Assembly (NCBI RefSeq): GCF_017313785.1
Contig: NZ_JAFLNL010000011.1
Location: 1-64,000 of the forward strand
Source of the DNA: Flagellimonas aurea
GTDB taxonomy: Bacteria > Bacteroidota > Bacteroidia > Flavobacteriales > Flavobacteriaceae
DNA length: 64,000 bases
Direction: 5' to 3'
Shown in pieces: positions 1 to 8,182 of this stretch. How positions within the stretch are numbered: the first letter of the stretch is position 1; every line of letters begins with the position of its first letter. Both the position numbers and the translations under genes were made by a program. Under the pieces are notes generated by a model. That model was not told the DNA's origin. It searched no databases and saw nothing but the letters and a program-made list of their open reading frames with translations.

Positions 1-117
1 AGTTTCAGGTCACTGCTCAACAGGTTCGATACGACCATTGAGAGCTGGAAAGGCTTCAACTATCTATCGTTCATGGTAATGGCCTTGAAAAAATTCAAAC
101 CAAAAAAGTTTAAATGA
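1..117 (+). mobile_element. 3' end of a transposase gene, cut by the window edge
   Basis: Frame 1 is open from the first base to a TGA at 115-117 and encodes about 38 residues ending in a lysine-rich tail. The stretch RFDTTIESWKGFNYLSF followed by a hydrophobic patch and basic residues resembles the extreme C-terminus of DDE transposases of small insertion sequences. I cannot settle the IS family from so short a piece; IS5-like is only a guess. It lies just upstream of a comM gene that has lost its 5' half, which fits an insertion sequence having landed in comM. No inverted repeat or target duplication could be matched because the other end is outside the window. Confidence 0.5.
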
Positions 118-493
118 GTTCTATTAATAAAAATTGATTTAAGATTAAGATGTCTTTGAAATATAGTAAATAACTCATACTATTAAATTCACTTTTGATA
201 CTTGCACATTCAAAACGATTACTAGATTCAAATTTTCAGTTGTTTCTAGTAAAGAGAAAAAATATTTATGGCATATCTAGTATTTAAAAGTATGGTTATG
301 TCTTATTTGTCTCGATTTAGGAATACAGAGCGGATCTTCTTAAGATTTGCTAATTACATTTTCAATACAGAGTGTTTCTTGTTTGGTGCCAGCTAGGTTG
401 TCATATTTTATTCCTTTATTGGATTAAAATTAGTGATATGCCATTTTAATAAAGGAAAGGATTTGGATTTTTTAGAGTACCACATTTAATAGA
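118..493. other. Gene-free AT-rich stretch between transposase end and comM remnant
   Basis: No convincing coding region is visible on either strand. It holds one sizeable inverted repeat (411-457) and a short direct repeat AATACAGAG near 323 and 364. The stretch probably contains the non-coding end of the insertion element and the junction with comM, which by sequence similarity lies near 494. The exact end of the element is not identifiable. Confidence 0.5.
411..457. repeat. Inverted repeat near the comM junction
   Basis: The arms TTCCTTT (411-417) and AAAGGAA (451-457) pair, and inside them ATTAAAA (423-429) pairs with TTTTAAT (444-450), leaving a five-base bulge on one side and a 14-base loop. 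It could be a hairpin of the mobile element end or a decayed terminator; no T-run follows. Confidence 0.4.
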
Positions 494-1201
494 ATAACTA
501 GCGCTGCTTTGGTAGGAGGAGGAAGTTATCCACAGCCAGGCGAGATTTCGTTGGCACATAACGGTGTCCTGTTCTTGGACGAACTGCCCGAGTTTGAACG
601 CCGTGTGCTCGAAGTTATGCGGCAACCCATCGAGGATAGGGAGGTTACCATAGCTAGGGCCCAGTTTACGGTAACATACCCCAGCAGTTTTATGCTAGTG
701 GCCAGTATGAACCCTAGCCCAGGAGGCTATTTTAACGACCCTGATGCGCCGGTCACTTCGTCACCAGCTGAAATGCAACGGTATTTGGGAAAAATATCAG
801 GACCATTGTTGGACAGGATCGATATCCACATTGAAGTGACCCCGGTCCCTTTTGATAAATTGTCGGAGGAACGAAAAGGGGAAAGCAGTGTAGCAATCAG
901 GAAAAGAGTTGAGGCGGCACGTGACCTGCAGACCAAAAGATTCGAAAGTGTGGAAGGTATCCATTACAATGCCCAAATGGGAACAAAGCATATCAGGGAG
1001 TTCTGTAAACTAAACGAATCCTCTAAAAATCTCTTGAAAGAAGCGATGCAACGACTGAATTTGTCGGCCAGGGCTTACGACAGAATCTTGAAGGTGGCTC
1101 GTACCATTGCAGATTTAGAGGGTGTTGAAGGCGTAGTGGAAAACCATATATCGGAAGCCATTCAGTACCGGAGTCTGGACAGAGAAGGCTGGTTAGGGTG
1201 A
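494..1201 (+). pseudogene. comM: ComM/YifB-family AAA+ ATPase, 5'-truncated remnant
   Basis: From about 494 the frame matches the second half of ComM (YifB, Mg-chelatase-like AAA+ protein, about 510 residues when whole), which acts as a branch-migration helicase in natural transformation. The Walker B region VLFLDELPEF and the sensor region ASMNPSP are present, as is the C-terminal helical domain. Everything upstream is missing, including the Walker A loop and the N-terminal Lon-like domain. In-frame reading upstream meets a TAG at 473-475. The first possible start is a TTG at 509, inside the conserved ALVGGG stretch, so this is not a natural start. A transposase end lies 380 bases upstream. 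I infer a gene broken by an insertion sequence; no functional ATPase is expected. Confidence 0.8.
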
Positions 1202-1342
1202 TAAAAGGTACTTTACTTTATTAACCACTTCAAATAGTTTTTCTGCTTCACAAACGTACATGTGCCATGGTATGGTATTCCGAAGTTTGTTGTACAATCT
1301 TATCTTAAAACGTATGTTGTTTTTTTAGTAAGGATTGCAAGG

Positions 1343-1882
1343 TTATTTCAATAAGTTCCACTCTTCTTCAGTTGCTTTGGATTTTTGATATTCCATTACC
1401 AACAACCAAGCTTTATCGCGTTTTACGAGCAAGGCATCAAAATGAACGAATTGTTTTTGATTGGCGTTACCAGTCCCATTGTTGGATTGGTAAGCAAAAA
1501 TTCCCGTTTCATGTGCGGTAGTTTCGTCACCTATTCGCTGTGAAAAACGGAATTCCACACTATTCTGTGTTTTTCCTGTCTGGGTGTCTATGAAGCCTTG
1601 CTTCCAATTTAGTAGCGCCTTTGCAATAGGTATAGATGCTTTGTTTTCACCAGTTGTAAAAACAACAACCGCATCTTCATGGTAGGTAGCTTTATAGCCT
1701 TCAAAGTCCCCCTCATTTACAGTTCTCGAAACCTCGGCCCAAAAGTTATTTAGTTCCGCTAGTCTTAACGAATCATTTGGAGTTTCAATTTTACCGTTTG
1801 TATCGTTTTTAGGGTTACCCGCATTAGCAATTGCAACGCTTAGTGCAAGCATCAAAGTAATAACGATTCCAATGTTTTTCAT
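1343..1882 (-). CDS. Secreted NTF2-like (SnoaL/DUF4440-type) protein
   Basis: 179 residues with an N-terminal signal peptide (hydrophobic run VITLMLALSVAIANA), followed by a compact alpha+beta domain of the nuclear transport factor 2 fold. The segment around FWAEVSRTVNEGDFEGYKA is the usual opening helix of DUF4440/SnoaL-like proteins, and the later VEFRFSQRIGDE and WLLVMEYQKS strands fit too. Such proteins bind small molecules or are inactive relatives of isomerases; the ligand cannot be told. The gene starts 14 bases after the stop of the M20 peptidase upstream on the same strand, so the two are very probably cotranscribed and both act outside the cytoplasm. Fold fairly sure, function unknown. 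Confidence 0.75.
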   Translation of the reverse strand: MKNIGIVITLMLALSVAIANAGNPKNDTNGKIETPNDSLRLAELNNFWAEVSRTVNEGDFEGYKATYHEDAVVVFTTGENKASIPIAKALLNWKQGFIDTQTGKTQNSVEFRFSQRIGDETTAHETGIFAYQSNNGTGNANQKQFVHFDALLVKRDKAWLLVMEYQKSKATEEEWNLLK

Positions 1883-1896
1883 ATGTAAATTTGATT

Positions 1897-3324
1897 TTAA
1901 TCGAACCTTTTGATCAAGTTGTAGGTAAAAACAATCATTTCCTTATAGTTATCTTTCGCGATTTTTTCATCGATTCCATGGAATCTTGTCATACTGTTCG
2001 GACCTATTCGAATAGGGTAGAACCTGTACACATCATCCGATACATCATAAAAATATCTGGCATCCGTACCGCCACCTATCAAACCCGGTACCACAACGGC
2101 TTCGGGAAACACGGAGCGTATGGTTTTTTCAAGGTTTTTGAAGGCATCGGAATCTATTCCGGAAACAGGGGAAGGGTTTGTGGCAAAGCCGTTCAGTTCA
2201 ACCTCGATTCCATCCCCAACAGTTTTTTTGATATGTTCCTTAACAGATTCAATGGTCTCACCGGGCAATATCCTAAAATTAATAGTGGCTTTTCCAACCG
2301 TGGGAATCACATTGTCCTTGACCCCGCCTTCGATTATGGTGGGCGCCGTAGTGGTATGTGCGTTCAAAGCCTTTAGGACAGGGCCTTTGAAAAGCCATGG
2401 ATTGGCAAATGCCATTTTTTTGAAAAAGGGCATTTCGGCGCCCATATATTCGAATTGATAATCGATGGGCTTTACCAGTTTATAGGGACGCTGATTGTTC
2501 TCTAGGTCAACAATGGCCTGGGCCAACATGCCAAGGGTGTTGTTTTCCGGCGGTGCCGAACTATGGCCTCCGCTGGTTTTTACAATAAGTTGAAATGAAG
2601 CATAGCCTTTTTCCGCCAAATTGACCATAGCGACGGTCTTGTCAAAATCGGGAACCATATTCTCTGCTAAAAACCCACCTTCGTCCAAGGTCATGGCCGC
2701 ATGTACCCCTTTATTTTTAAGGTATGCTGCGATGGCCTTTGCGCCGTTTCCACCTCCAAGTTCCTCATCATGTCCAAAAGCCAGATAAATGGTTTGCTTT
2801 GGCACAAAGGATTCTTTCAGCAACATTTCTACGGATTCCATAAGGGCCATCAAGGAGCTTTTGTCATCCAGAGTACCCCTACCGATAATGTGCGTGTCCG
2901 TGATAGCCCCTTCGAACGGTCCCGCCTCCCATTCGGACAGGGTCGGTTGGTCCACGGGAACCACATCTTGATGTGAAAGCAATACAATAGGTTTTTGTGA
3001 CGGGTCGGAACCTTCCCATTTATAGAGCAGGCTATAATCGTTTATTTTCTCCAAAACAAGGTTCTGGTGCAGGAGTGGATAGGTTTCTTTTAAGAACTGA
3101 TGAAAGCCGTTGAACGCTGTGGAATCGGGAATGGCATCCTCACTAAAGGAGATGGTTCTGAACTGGATGGCTTTTGATAGATTTTGAAATGCACCCTCGG
3201 GGAAATCCATTGCTTCCAAAGGTTCCGAAGCAACTTGTTTTGATGTAAGGGAAAAGGTGTTGATCGTCAATACGGCGATAAGAATCACAATGATGGCCAG
3301 AATGGCAAGGAGAATTTTTTTCAT
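1897..3324 (-). CDS. Membrane-anchored M20-family metallopeptidase
   Basis: 475 residues. Residues 4-25 form a hydrophobic anchor or uncleaved signal, so the enzyme should sit in the periplasm or cell envelope. The M20 zinc-site motifs are in order: SHQDVVPVD (first ligand H118), GRGTLDDK, then HDEELGG with the catalytic and metal-binding acidic pair, and a C-terminal GGTDARYF ligand region. The inserted dimerisation domain lies between. The overall form resembles the CPS1/PM20D1 branch (carboxypeptidase S-like, N-acyl amino acid hydrolase) rather than ArgE or DapE. It is the first gene of a pair with the NTF2-like protein downstream. Family certain; the substrate, probably a dipeptide or N-acyl amino acid, is inferred. 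Confidence 0.88.
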   Translation of the reverse strand: MKKILLAILAIIVILIAVLTINTFSLTSKQVASEPLEAMDFPEGAFQNLSKAIQFRTISFSEDAIPDSTAFNGFHQFLKETYPLLHQNLVLEKINDYSLLYKWEGSDPSQKPIVLLSHQDVVPVDQPTLSEWEAGPFEGAITDTHIIGRGTLDDKSSLMALMESVEMLLKESFVPKQTIYLAFGHDEELGGGNGAKAIAAYLKNKGVHAAMTLDEGGFLAENMVPDFDKTVAMVNLAEKGYASFQLIVKTSGGHSSAPPENNTLGMLAQAIVDLENNQRPYKLVKPIDYQFEYMGAEMPFFKKMAFANPWLFKGPVLKALNAHTTTAPTIIEGGVKDNVIPTVGKATINFRILPGETIESVKEHIKKTVGDGIEVELNGFATNPSPVSGIDSDAFKNLEKTIRSVFPEAVVVPGLIGGGTDARYFYDVSDDVYRFYPIRIGPNSMTRFHGIDEKIAKDNYKEMIVFTYNLIKRFD

Positions 3325-3478
3325 GGTCGGTTATGGTTGATGCCTCCAAATTAGATAAAAATCGCCAAGCAATCGATAAGAAAAAAATAATTTAATCTGC
3401 TGTTATTGACCAAATTGTCAATTAAATCGATTTAATTGAACGAATGTTCACGGATTACGTTAAACATTACTTAATCTA

Positions 3479-3509
3479 CTGTTTTTAAGTATTTTAAAAT
3501 CTATATTTG
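3479..3509 (+). promoter_or_regulatory. Bacteroidota-type promoter of the cupin-like gene
   Basis: TATATTTG at 3502-3509 is an exact match to the TAnnTTTG -7 element. A CTG about 20 bases upstream stands in for the usual TTG -33 element. Transcription would start near 3515, about 20 bases before the ATG at 3536. Confidence 0.55.
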
Positions 3510-3535
3510 CGCCGTTTTTAAAAGAAAGTACAGGA

Positions 3536-3946
3536 ATGCAATGTGTGGAGTTGAACCCAGCGGGCAATTTTGACCCATGGGAGCAGGAGAAGATTGATGA
3601 GTTGCTACATCAAAAAATCAAAGAGTCGTTAACGGACAAATTGGTATTCGAGAACGAGAGCGTTAAACTTTGGGACCTCAGACTTTTACCCGGCGAAAGG
3701 CTTGATTTTAGAAGGCACAATACCAATTATGGATGGGTGTGCACCACCGGAGGCCTTGTGATCACGCGTTATGGAAATGGTAAAATCGACATGATCAAAC
3801 TGAATCAGGGAGATGCCGATTACTTCGAAAATAGAGGAAAAAATTACATCAATGATCTAGAGAACATCGGCGAATACGCCATTGTCATCAATATCCTTGA
3901 ATACAAGACTGTGGAAAAAAAGAGCAACATGCACTTTTCAAATTAA
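3536..3946 (+). CDS. Cupin-like conserved hypothetical protein
   Basis: 136 residues, no signal peptide. The segment LWDLRLLPGERLDFRRH followed by GWVCTTGGLVITRYGNGKI looks like the two strands of a small cupin (RmlC-like) beta-barrel, with a later GDADYFE turn. The usual cupin metal ligands (GxHxH) are not clear: only one histidine sits in the first motif, so it may not bind metal. The gene has its own promoter and overlaps the convergent downstream gene by 4 bases at the stop codons. Fold is inferred by pattern only; the function is unknown. Confidence 0.6.
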   Translation: MQCVELNPAGNFDPWEQEKIDELLHQKIKESLTDKLVFENESVKLWDLRLLPGERLDFRRHNTNYGWVCTTGGLVITRYGNGKIDMIKLNQGDADYFENRGKNYINDLENIGEYAIVINILEYKTVEKKSNMHFSN

Positions 3947-4386
3947 ATCGCCTTGATATTTGCCTTAAGTCCGGATATGATACCTAAAATATTTTCTACG
4001 GTCTCGTCCAAATAATATTTGACCGCAAGATGAGGAATCCTAACGGTGGTAAAACCGTTTTTAAAGGAATGCATCGCATCTTCTAGGTCGTTTATGGCCT
4101 GCTCATGAGTTATCATATTGTAATTCCTGTCGATTTCAATATTTAATTTGACCCTGGAAATGGCAATATCCACGGATTTTTTACCATCCCACCATTCCAA
4201 CATGGGGTGAACACCGGCATCTTTTAGGGCATAAAATAAATGGACCGCATCAATTGGGGTATCATTGTCTAGAATTACCTTTTTGATAAGTCGTGTATGT
4301 CGTTCGCAAAGCGCTACACCTAAAGCTTCTTTTGAGGCCTTAAACTGTTGGGGGCTAATGTCTTTGCCGCAATCCTTACATCTCAT
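3943..4386 (-). CDS. Small protein with zinc finger and VSR/DUF559-like nuclease fold
   Basis: 147 residues. The N-terminus carries a likely zinc site, C3-x2-C6 then C27-x2-H30. The rest reads like the Vsr/DUF559 endonuclease-like fold: KKSVDIAISRVKLNIEID gives the acidic residue, then the E-x-D centre on adjoining strands; a conserved-looking H-E-Q helix follows, and the final TTVRIPHLAV strand matches the end of such domains. It has no modification enzyme next to it, so it is not an evident restriction system. Its stop overlaps the stop of the convergent cupin-like gene by 4 bases. The nuclease assignment is my inference from motif order; a conserved hypothetical is the safe name. Confidence 0.6.
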   Translation of the reverse strand: MRCKDCGKDISPQQFKASKEALGVALCERHTRLIKKVILDNDTPIDAVHLFYALKDAGVHPMLEWWDGKKSVDIAISRVKLNIEIDRNYNMITHEQAINDLEDAMHSFKNGFTTVRIPHLAVKYYLDETVENILGIISGLKANIKAI

Positions 4387-4430
4387 TAGTTTTAGTCAAG
4401 TTTATGTCAAAGTATGATTTGGGATTATTA

Positions 4431-4438
4431 TAACTTTG
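4431..4438 (+). promoter_or_regulatory. Likely -7 element of the NRAMP-pxpABC operon
   Basis: TAACTTTG is an exact TAnnTTTG match about 120 bases before the transporter start. No good TTG lies at the expected distance upstream, so the call is tentative. The predicted 5' leader of roughly 115 bases carries a tandem repeat at 4494-4523. Confidence 0.4.
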
Positions 4439-4493
4439 AGATTTTTGAAATAGTATAAAAATTCGACGTACGGCACCTCACTTTTAGACGAAT

Positions 4494-4523
4494 TGCATTT
4501 TTTTGGATGAAATGCATTTTTTG
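4494..4523. repeat. Two direct copies of TGCATTTTTT upstream of the transporter
   Basis: TGCATTTTTTTG at 4494-4505 and TGCATTTTTTG at 4513-4523, offset by 19 bases, about two helical turns. The position between the likely promoter and the first gene suggests a possible regulator site, but T-runs are common in this AT-rich spacer. Confidence 0.35.
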
Positions 4524-4558
4524 TTAAGATATCTTTTAAATTCATCATTTTAAATATA

Positions 4559-5761
4559 GTGCTCATGTTCAATAAAATAGGTCCCGGAGTGTTGGTAGCT
4601 GCAGCATTCGTGGGCCCTGGAACCATTACGATGTGTACCTTGGCGGGAACAAACTTTGGATACGCCCTGCTGTGGGCCTTGCTTGTATCCGTATTGGCTA
4701 CCATCATATTGCAGGGTATGGCGGGCAGAATTGGCCTGGTGACCCAAAGCGGTCTTGTGGATGTCGTTAGGACGGAACTTAAGACCCGGTGGGTCAAAAA
4801 TTTTGTGATTGCCATTGTTTTGGGCGCTATTTTAGTGGGTAACGCAGCCTACGAAGCCGGTAATATTGGAGGTGCAACTTTGGGGCTTGAACAATTGTTG
4901 CCCCAACCGCAGTTAAGATCCTTTTTGCCGACCATTATCGGAAGCATCATATTTCTTTTGCTATGGTTCAGTAGCTACAAGATTTTGGAAAAGATATTCG
5001 TTGGACTTGTTGGTGTTATGGGGGCCAGTTTTGTAATTTGTGCCGTTTTGGTTCAACCATCGATTTCTGAAATATTCAAAGGAATGTTCATTCCAAGGTT
5101 ACCGGAAAACGGATTGCTTACGGTCGTTGCGCTGGTGGGAACTACGGTGGTGCCCTATAACCTTTTCTTGCATGCTTCATTGGTCAAAGAAAAATGGAAT
5201 TCCAAAACCGATTTAAAAGCAGTGAACTGGGACACCATTGTTTCGATTGGATTGGGGGGGTTGGTATCCATGGCCATACTGATCACAGCTTCGGCAGCAC
5301 CGATATCAGAAATTAACAATGCATTGGACATGGCCAAGGCCTTGGAGCCCCTTTTTGGAAAAATGGCGTTCTTGTTCATGGCCATCGGACTTTTGGCAGC
5401 AGGCATCACATCGGCCATTACGGCTCCTTTGGCCGCAGCCTATGTGGCCAGTAGTTGTTTTGGATGGGAAGGGGGCATGCAGAACAAAAAGTTTAAAATG
5501 GTATGGACCATTGTGCTATTGTGCGGCGTCCTATTTCTTTCCTTTGATATTAAACCCATCGAGGTAATCCAGTTTGCCCAAGTCGCCAATGGCATTTTGC
5601 TCCCGGTAATGGCCTTGTTGCTTTTATGGGTGGTAAACAAGAAATCCGTAATGGGCGAAAACAAAAATTCACTGGTCCAGAATGCATTTGGTGTGGCCAT
5701 TGTGCTGTTCACGATATTTTTGGGCGCAAAAAGTATTTTTAAAGTAATCGGACTGTTTTAG
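4559..5761 (+). CDS. NRAMP-superfamily transporter linked to 5-oxoprolinase genes
   Basis: 400 residues with about 11 hydrophobic segments. The general NRAMP pattern is clear, but the metal-binding motifs differ. The helix-1 DPGN is replaced by GPGT (in AAFVGPGTITMC). The helix-6 MPHN is replaced by VPYN (in VVPYNLFLHASLV). The aspartate, asparagine and methionine that coordinate manganese or iron are therefore missing. The start is GTG at 4559, or ATG at 4565 two codons later. Its stop is directly followed by the pxpA start (TAGATG), and pxpA-pxpB-pxpC overlap in series. A related transporter gene (ycsG) sits with ycsF-kipI-kipA in Bacillus subtilis. I infer that it imports 5-oxoproline or a related solute rather than a metal. 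Confidence 0.8.
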   Translation: MLMFNKIGPGVLVAAAFVGPGTITMCTLAGTNFGYALLWALLVSVLATIILQGMAGRIGLVTQSGLVDVVRTELKTRWVKNFVIAIVLGAILVGNAAYEAGNIGGATLGLEQLLPQPQLRSFLPTIIGSIIFLLLWFSSYKILEKIFVGLVGVMGASFVICAVLVQPSISEIFKGMFIPRLPENGLLTVVALVGTTVVPYNLFLHASLVKEKWNSKTDLKAVNWDTIVSIGLGGLVSMAILITASAAPISEINNALDMAKALEPLFGKMAFLFMAIGLLAAGITSAITAPLAAAYVASSCFGWEGGMQNKKFKMVWTIVLLCGVLFLSFDIKPIEVIQFAQVANGILLPVMALLLLWVVNKKSVMGENKNSLVQNAFGVAIVLFTIFLGAKSIFKVIGLF

Positions 5762-6505
5762 ATGCATAAATTCACTATTGATATTAATTGTGATGTAGGT
5801 GAGGGTGTGGGCAATGAGGCCGATATTTTCCCTTTTATAAGTTCTTGCAATATAGCTTGCGGAGGACATGCGGGAGATAGGGAAACCATGTTGAAGGTGA
5901 CCAAACTCGCCAAGCGAAACAATATCAAGGTAGGTTCGCACCCATCTTATCCGGATAAGGCCAATTTTGGCAGGGAAGTGATGGATATTTCCAACCAAGA
6001 TTTAATACAAAGCATTAGGCAGCAATTGTCGATTTTTGATGAAGTATTGAAAAAGACGGAAGTCAGCCTGCATCACATCAAAGCGCATGGTGCGCTGTAC
6101 AATCAAACTGCGAAAGATGGAGATTTGGCAAAGGTATATTTGGATGCTGTTGAAAAGTATAAGAATCAAGCCGTGCTCTATGTTCCGTTCAAGTCGGTAA
6201 TTGCGGAAATGGCAGAAGAGCGTGGATTTAAAATCTGGTTTGAAGCCTTTGCGGACCGAAATTACAATTCCGACCTATCCCTCGTTTCCAGAAAAGAAGA
6301 GAATGCTTTGATTGAAGAACCTGCAACCGTTTTAGAACACATATTGCCCATCATCAAAAAGGGAGAAGTGGTTTCGGTGCAAGGCCAATCCTTAAATATT
6401 CAGGCGGACACCCTTTGCATACATGGCGATACGGTTTCTGCATTAAAAATATTAATGTATCTTTCAAAAGCATTACCCCAAAACCAGGTGCAGATACAAA
6501 AGTGA
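5762..6505 (+). CDS. pxpA: 5-oxoprolinase (ATP-hydrolysing) subunit PxpA, LamB/YcsF family
   Basis: 247 residues, the normal size for PxpA. The N-terminal DINCDVGEG motif, CNIACGGHAGD and the later HIKAHGALYN and CIHGDT stretches are family signatures. With PxpB and PxpC it forms the bacterial enzyme that hydrolyses 5-oxoproline (pyroglutamate) to glutamate using ATP, which disposes of a damage product formed when glutamine and glutamate cyclise. ATG follows directly on the stop of the transporter gene, and its own stop overlaps the GTG start of pxpB (GTGA). Second gene of a four-gene operon, cytoplasmic. Assignment is secure from the sequence and the gene order. Confidence 0.93.
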   Translation: MHKFTIDINCDVGEGVGNEADIFPFISSCNIACGGHAGDRETMLKVTKLAKRNNIKVGSHPSYPDKANFGREVMDISNQDLIQSIRQQLSIFDEVLKKTEVSLHHIKAHGALYNQTAKDGDLAKVYLDAVEKYKNQAVLYVPFKSVIAEMAEERGFKIWFEAFADRNYNSDLSLVSRKEENALIEEPATVLEHILPIIKKGEVVSVQGQSLNIQADTLCIHGDTVSALKILMYLSKALPQNQVQIQK

Positions 6506-7236
6506 AAAGTTACCCCATCAGCATTAAGCCTTTCGGAGAACGAGCTGTTTTAGTAGAATGGCCCGAAAAGGTGAGTGAATCCATTTTAGCGGACATCCTC
6601 GATTTTATGGACGCTTTCAAAGAACTGGAAATTCCAGGTTGGGAAATGTCCGTGGCCTATAATTCCTTGACCATGGTCTATAACCAAGACCATATCGACT
6701 TTGAGGAGACCAAAAACATGATTCTGGAGTGCCACGAAAAACAGGCCAAATCCAAAACAGAGCGCATACAACATTTATGGACATTACCCGTGTGCTATGA
6801 CCTCGAATTCGGAATGGACATTGAAGAGGCCTCCAAAACATTAGGTTTGTCGGTCAAAGAACTTATTGAGCAGCACACATCGCACCAATATGTGGTGTAC
6901 GGCATCGGATTTTTGCCCGGCTTTATGTATTTGGGCGGACTCCCAACATCCTTGGAGATTCCCAGAAGGGCCGAACCCAGGTTAAAGGTGCAGAAAGGTT
7001 CGGTAGGGTTGGCCAGTAAACAAACGGGCATTTATCCACAGGATTCCCCGGGCGGATGGAATATTATTGGCAATTGCCCGATCAATTTGTTCGATCCTAC
7101 CAAAAAGGACCCTTGTTTTGTTAAGGTGGGGGACAAGATACAGTTTGAAAGCATATCGAAAGCAGAATACAAACTACATAAAATTGAGGGCGAAGTAGGT
7201 ATTTACGAACCGGAAAAAGTTGTGCTGAATGCTTAA
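6502..7236 (+). CDS. pxpB: 5-oxoprolinase subunit PxpB (KipI family)
   Basis: 244 residues from the GTG at 6502, chosen because it overlaps the pxpA stop as GTGA and opens with KSYPISIKPFGERAVLVEW, where family members begin. A longer frame back to 6415 only adds residues inside pxpA and is rejected. The signature YGIGFLPGFMYLGGL, the basic PRRAEPRLKV segment and the SPGGWNIIG turn are present. Together with PxpC it forms the amidolyase-like half of 5-oxoprolinase; the same family includes KipI, the Bacillus sporulation kinase inhibitor, but the complete pxpABC set favours the enzyme role. It overlaps pxpC by 8 bases. Confidence 0.92.
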   Translation: MKSYPISIKPFGERAVLVEWPEKVSESILADILDFMDAFKELEIPGWEMSVAYNSLTMVYNQDHIDFEETKNMILECHEKQAKSKTERIQHLWTLPVCYDLEFGMDIEEASKTLGLSVKELIEQHTSHQYVVYGIGFLPGFMYLGGLPTSLEIPRRAEPRLKVQKGSVGLASKQTGIYPQDSPGGWNIIGNCPINLFDPTKKDPCFVKVGDKIQFESISKAEYKLHKIEGEVGIYEPEKVVLNA

Positions 7237-8068
7237 AGTTTTAAAACCGGGCCTTTATTCAACGATTCAGGACCTTGGCAGGTTCGGACATCGCGATATC
7301 GGGGTTCCAATATCAGGGGCCATGGATGTGGAGTCCGTGAAAAAGGCAAATATGCTTTTGGAGAATGATGAAAATGCCGCGGTCATCGAAATTACCATGA
7401 CCGGTCCCACGCTGTTGTTCGATACCACTTCGTACATCTGTTTGTCAGGGGCACATATCGTTGCTACCTTGAACAATCAACCCATTGATAACTACACGGT
7501 GCTAAAAGTGGAAAAGGGCGATATTCTATCCTACGGTCGATTGGAAACCGGGTTCCGCGGGTATTTGGCCATAAAAGGCGGTTTTCAGTCCAAAAAAGTG
7601 CTCGATAGCCATTCCCTTTTTTTCCCGGTCACCAAGTCTGCCCGACTCAAGGATGGTGATGAAATACCGTATAAGGAAACCTTGTCCTACGAGCCAAAAA
7701 TATCCGAAATCAAAATAGAGGAGCATTTTGAGAAAAACACATTGAAAGTGTACAAGGGCCCAGAATTTTCGTTGCTATCCGATGGTCAGCTCATGGAGAT
7801 TTTCGCAAAACCTTACACAGTTTCCAAGGAAAACAACCGAATGGCCTACCAACTCTCCGAGCTGATTACCGGACACTCCCATTCCATGCTCACCTCGGGA
7901 ACCTTGCCCGGAACTGTACAGCTGACACCGGCAGGCCGCATGATCATTTTAATGAAAGATGGCCAGACCACAGGAGGGTATCCCCGTATACTTCAATTGA
8001 GCGAGGAATCCATATCGGTGCTTGCACAGAAAAAGTATGGGGATGAGTTGAAGTTTAAACTGGTCTGA
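7229..8068 (+). CDS. pxpC: 5-oxoprolinase subunit PxpC (KipA / biotin-dependent carboxyltransferase-like)
   Basis: 279 residues. It opens with VLKPGLYSTIQDLGRFGHRD and has SGAMD, the classic start of the KipA/allophanate-hydrolase subunit 2 fold, and later LTSGTLPGTVQLTPAGRMIILM and GGYPRI. It pairs with PxpB to complete ATP-dependent 5-oxoprolinase. Translation is probably coupled to pxpB through the 8-base overlap. It is the last gene of the operon; 57 bases later the ilv leader peptide begins, so read-through into the ilv attenuator is possible because no separate terminator is visible in between. Confidence 0.92.
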   Translation: MLKVLKPGLYSTIQDLGRFGHRDIGVPISGAMDVESVKKANMLLENDENAAVIEITMTGPTLLFDTTSYICLSGAHIVATLNNQPIDNYTVLKVEKGDILSYGRLETGFRGYLAIKGGFQSKKVLDSHSLFFPVTKSARLKDGDEIPYKETLSYEPKISEIKIEEHFEKNTLKVYKGPEFSLLSDGQLMEIFAKPYTVSKENNRMAYQLSELITGHSHSMLTSGTLPGTVQLTPAGRMIILMKDGQTTGGYPRILQLSEESISVLAQKKYGDELKFKLV

Positions 8069-8125
8069 GAAACATATTCTAATTCTTGATTCTAAATTCA
8101 AAATATTTTTTCGTACCATTGACCT

Positions 8126-8182
8126 ATGAAAAGAAATAAACAAGTCATTGTCGAGGTCGTGATTATTCCAGAAATGGGCTGA
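8126..8182 (+). CDS. Val/Ile-rich leader peptide of the ilv attenuator
   Basis: An ATG-started frame of 18 codons ending in TGA at 8180-8182, too short for ordinary gene calling. It reads MKRNKQVIVEVVIIPEMG: seven of eight residues between positions 7 and 14 are valine or isoleucine, encoded at 8144-8167. It ends directly before the base-pairing segments of a terminator/antiterminator and upstream of the valine/isoleucine synthesis genes. This is the arrangement of classical amino acid attenuators: ribosomes stalling on Val or Ile codons when the charged tRNAs are scarce would favour read-through. No Shine-Dalgarno is seen, which is usual for this phylum. Confidence 0.8.
   Translation: MKRNKQVIVEVVIIPEMG

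Noticed and set aside
6415..6501. Longer N-terminus of PxpB
   Set aside because: It lies inside pxpA and does not resemble the family; GTG at 6502 gives the normal start with a GTGA overlap.
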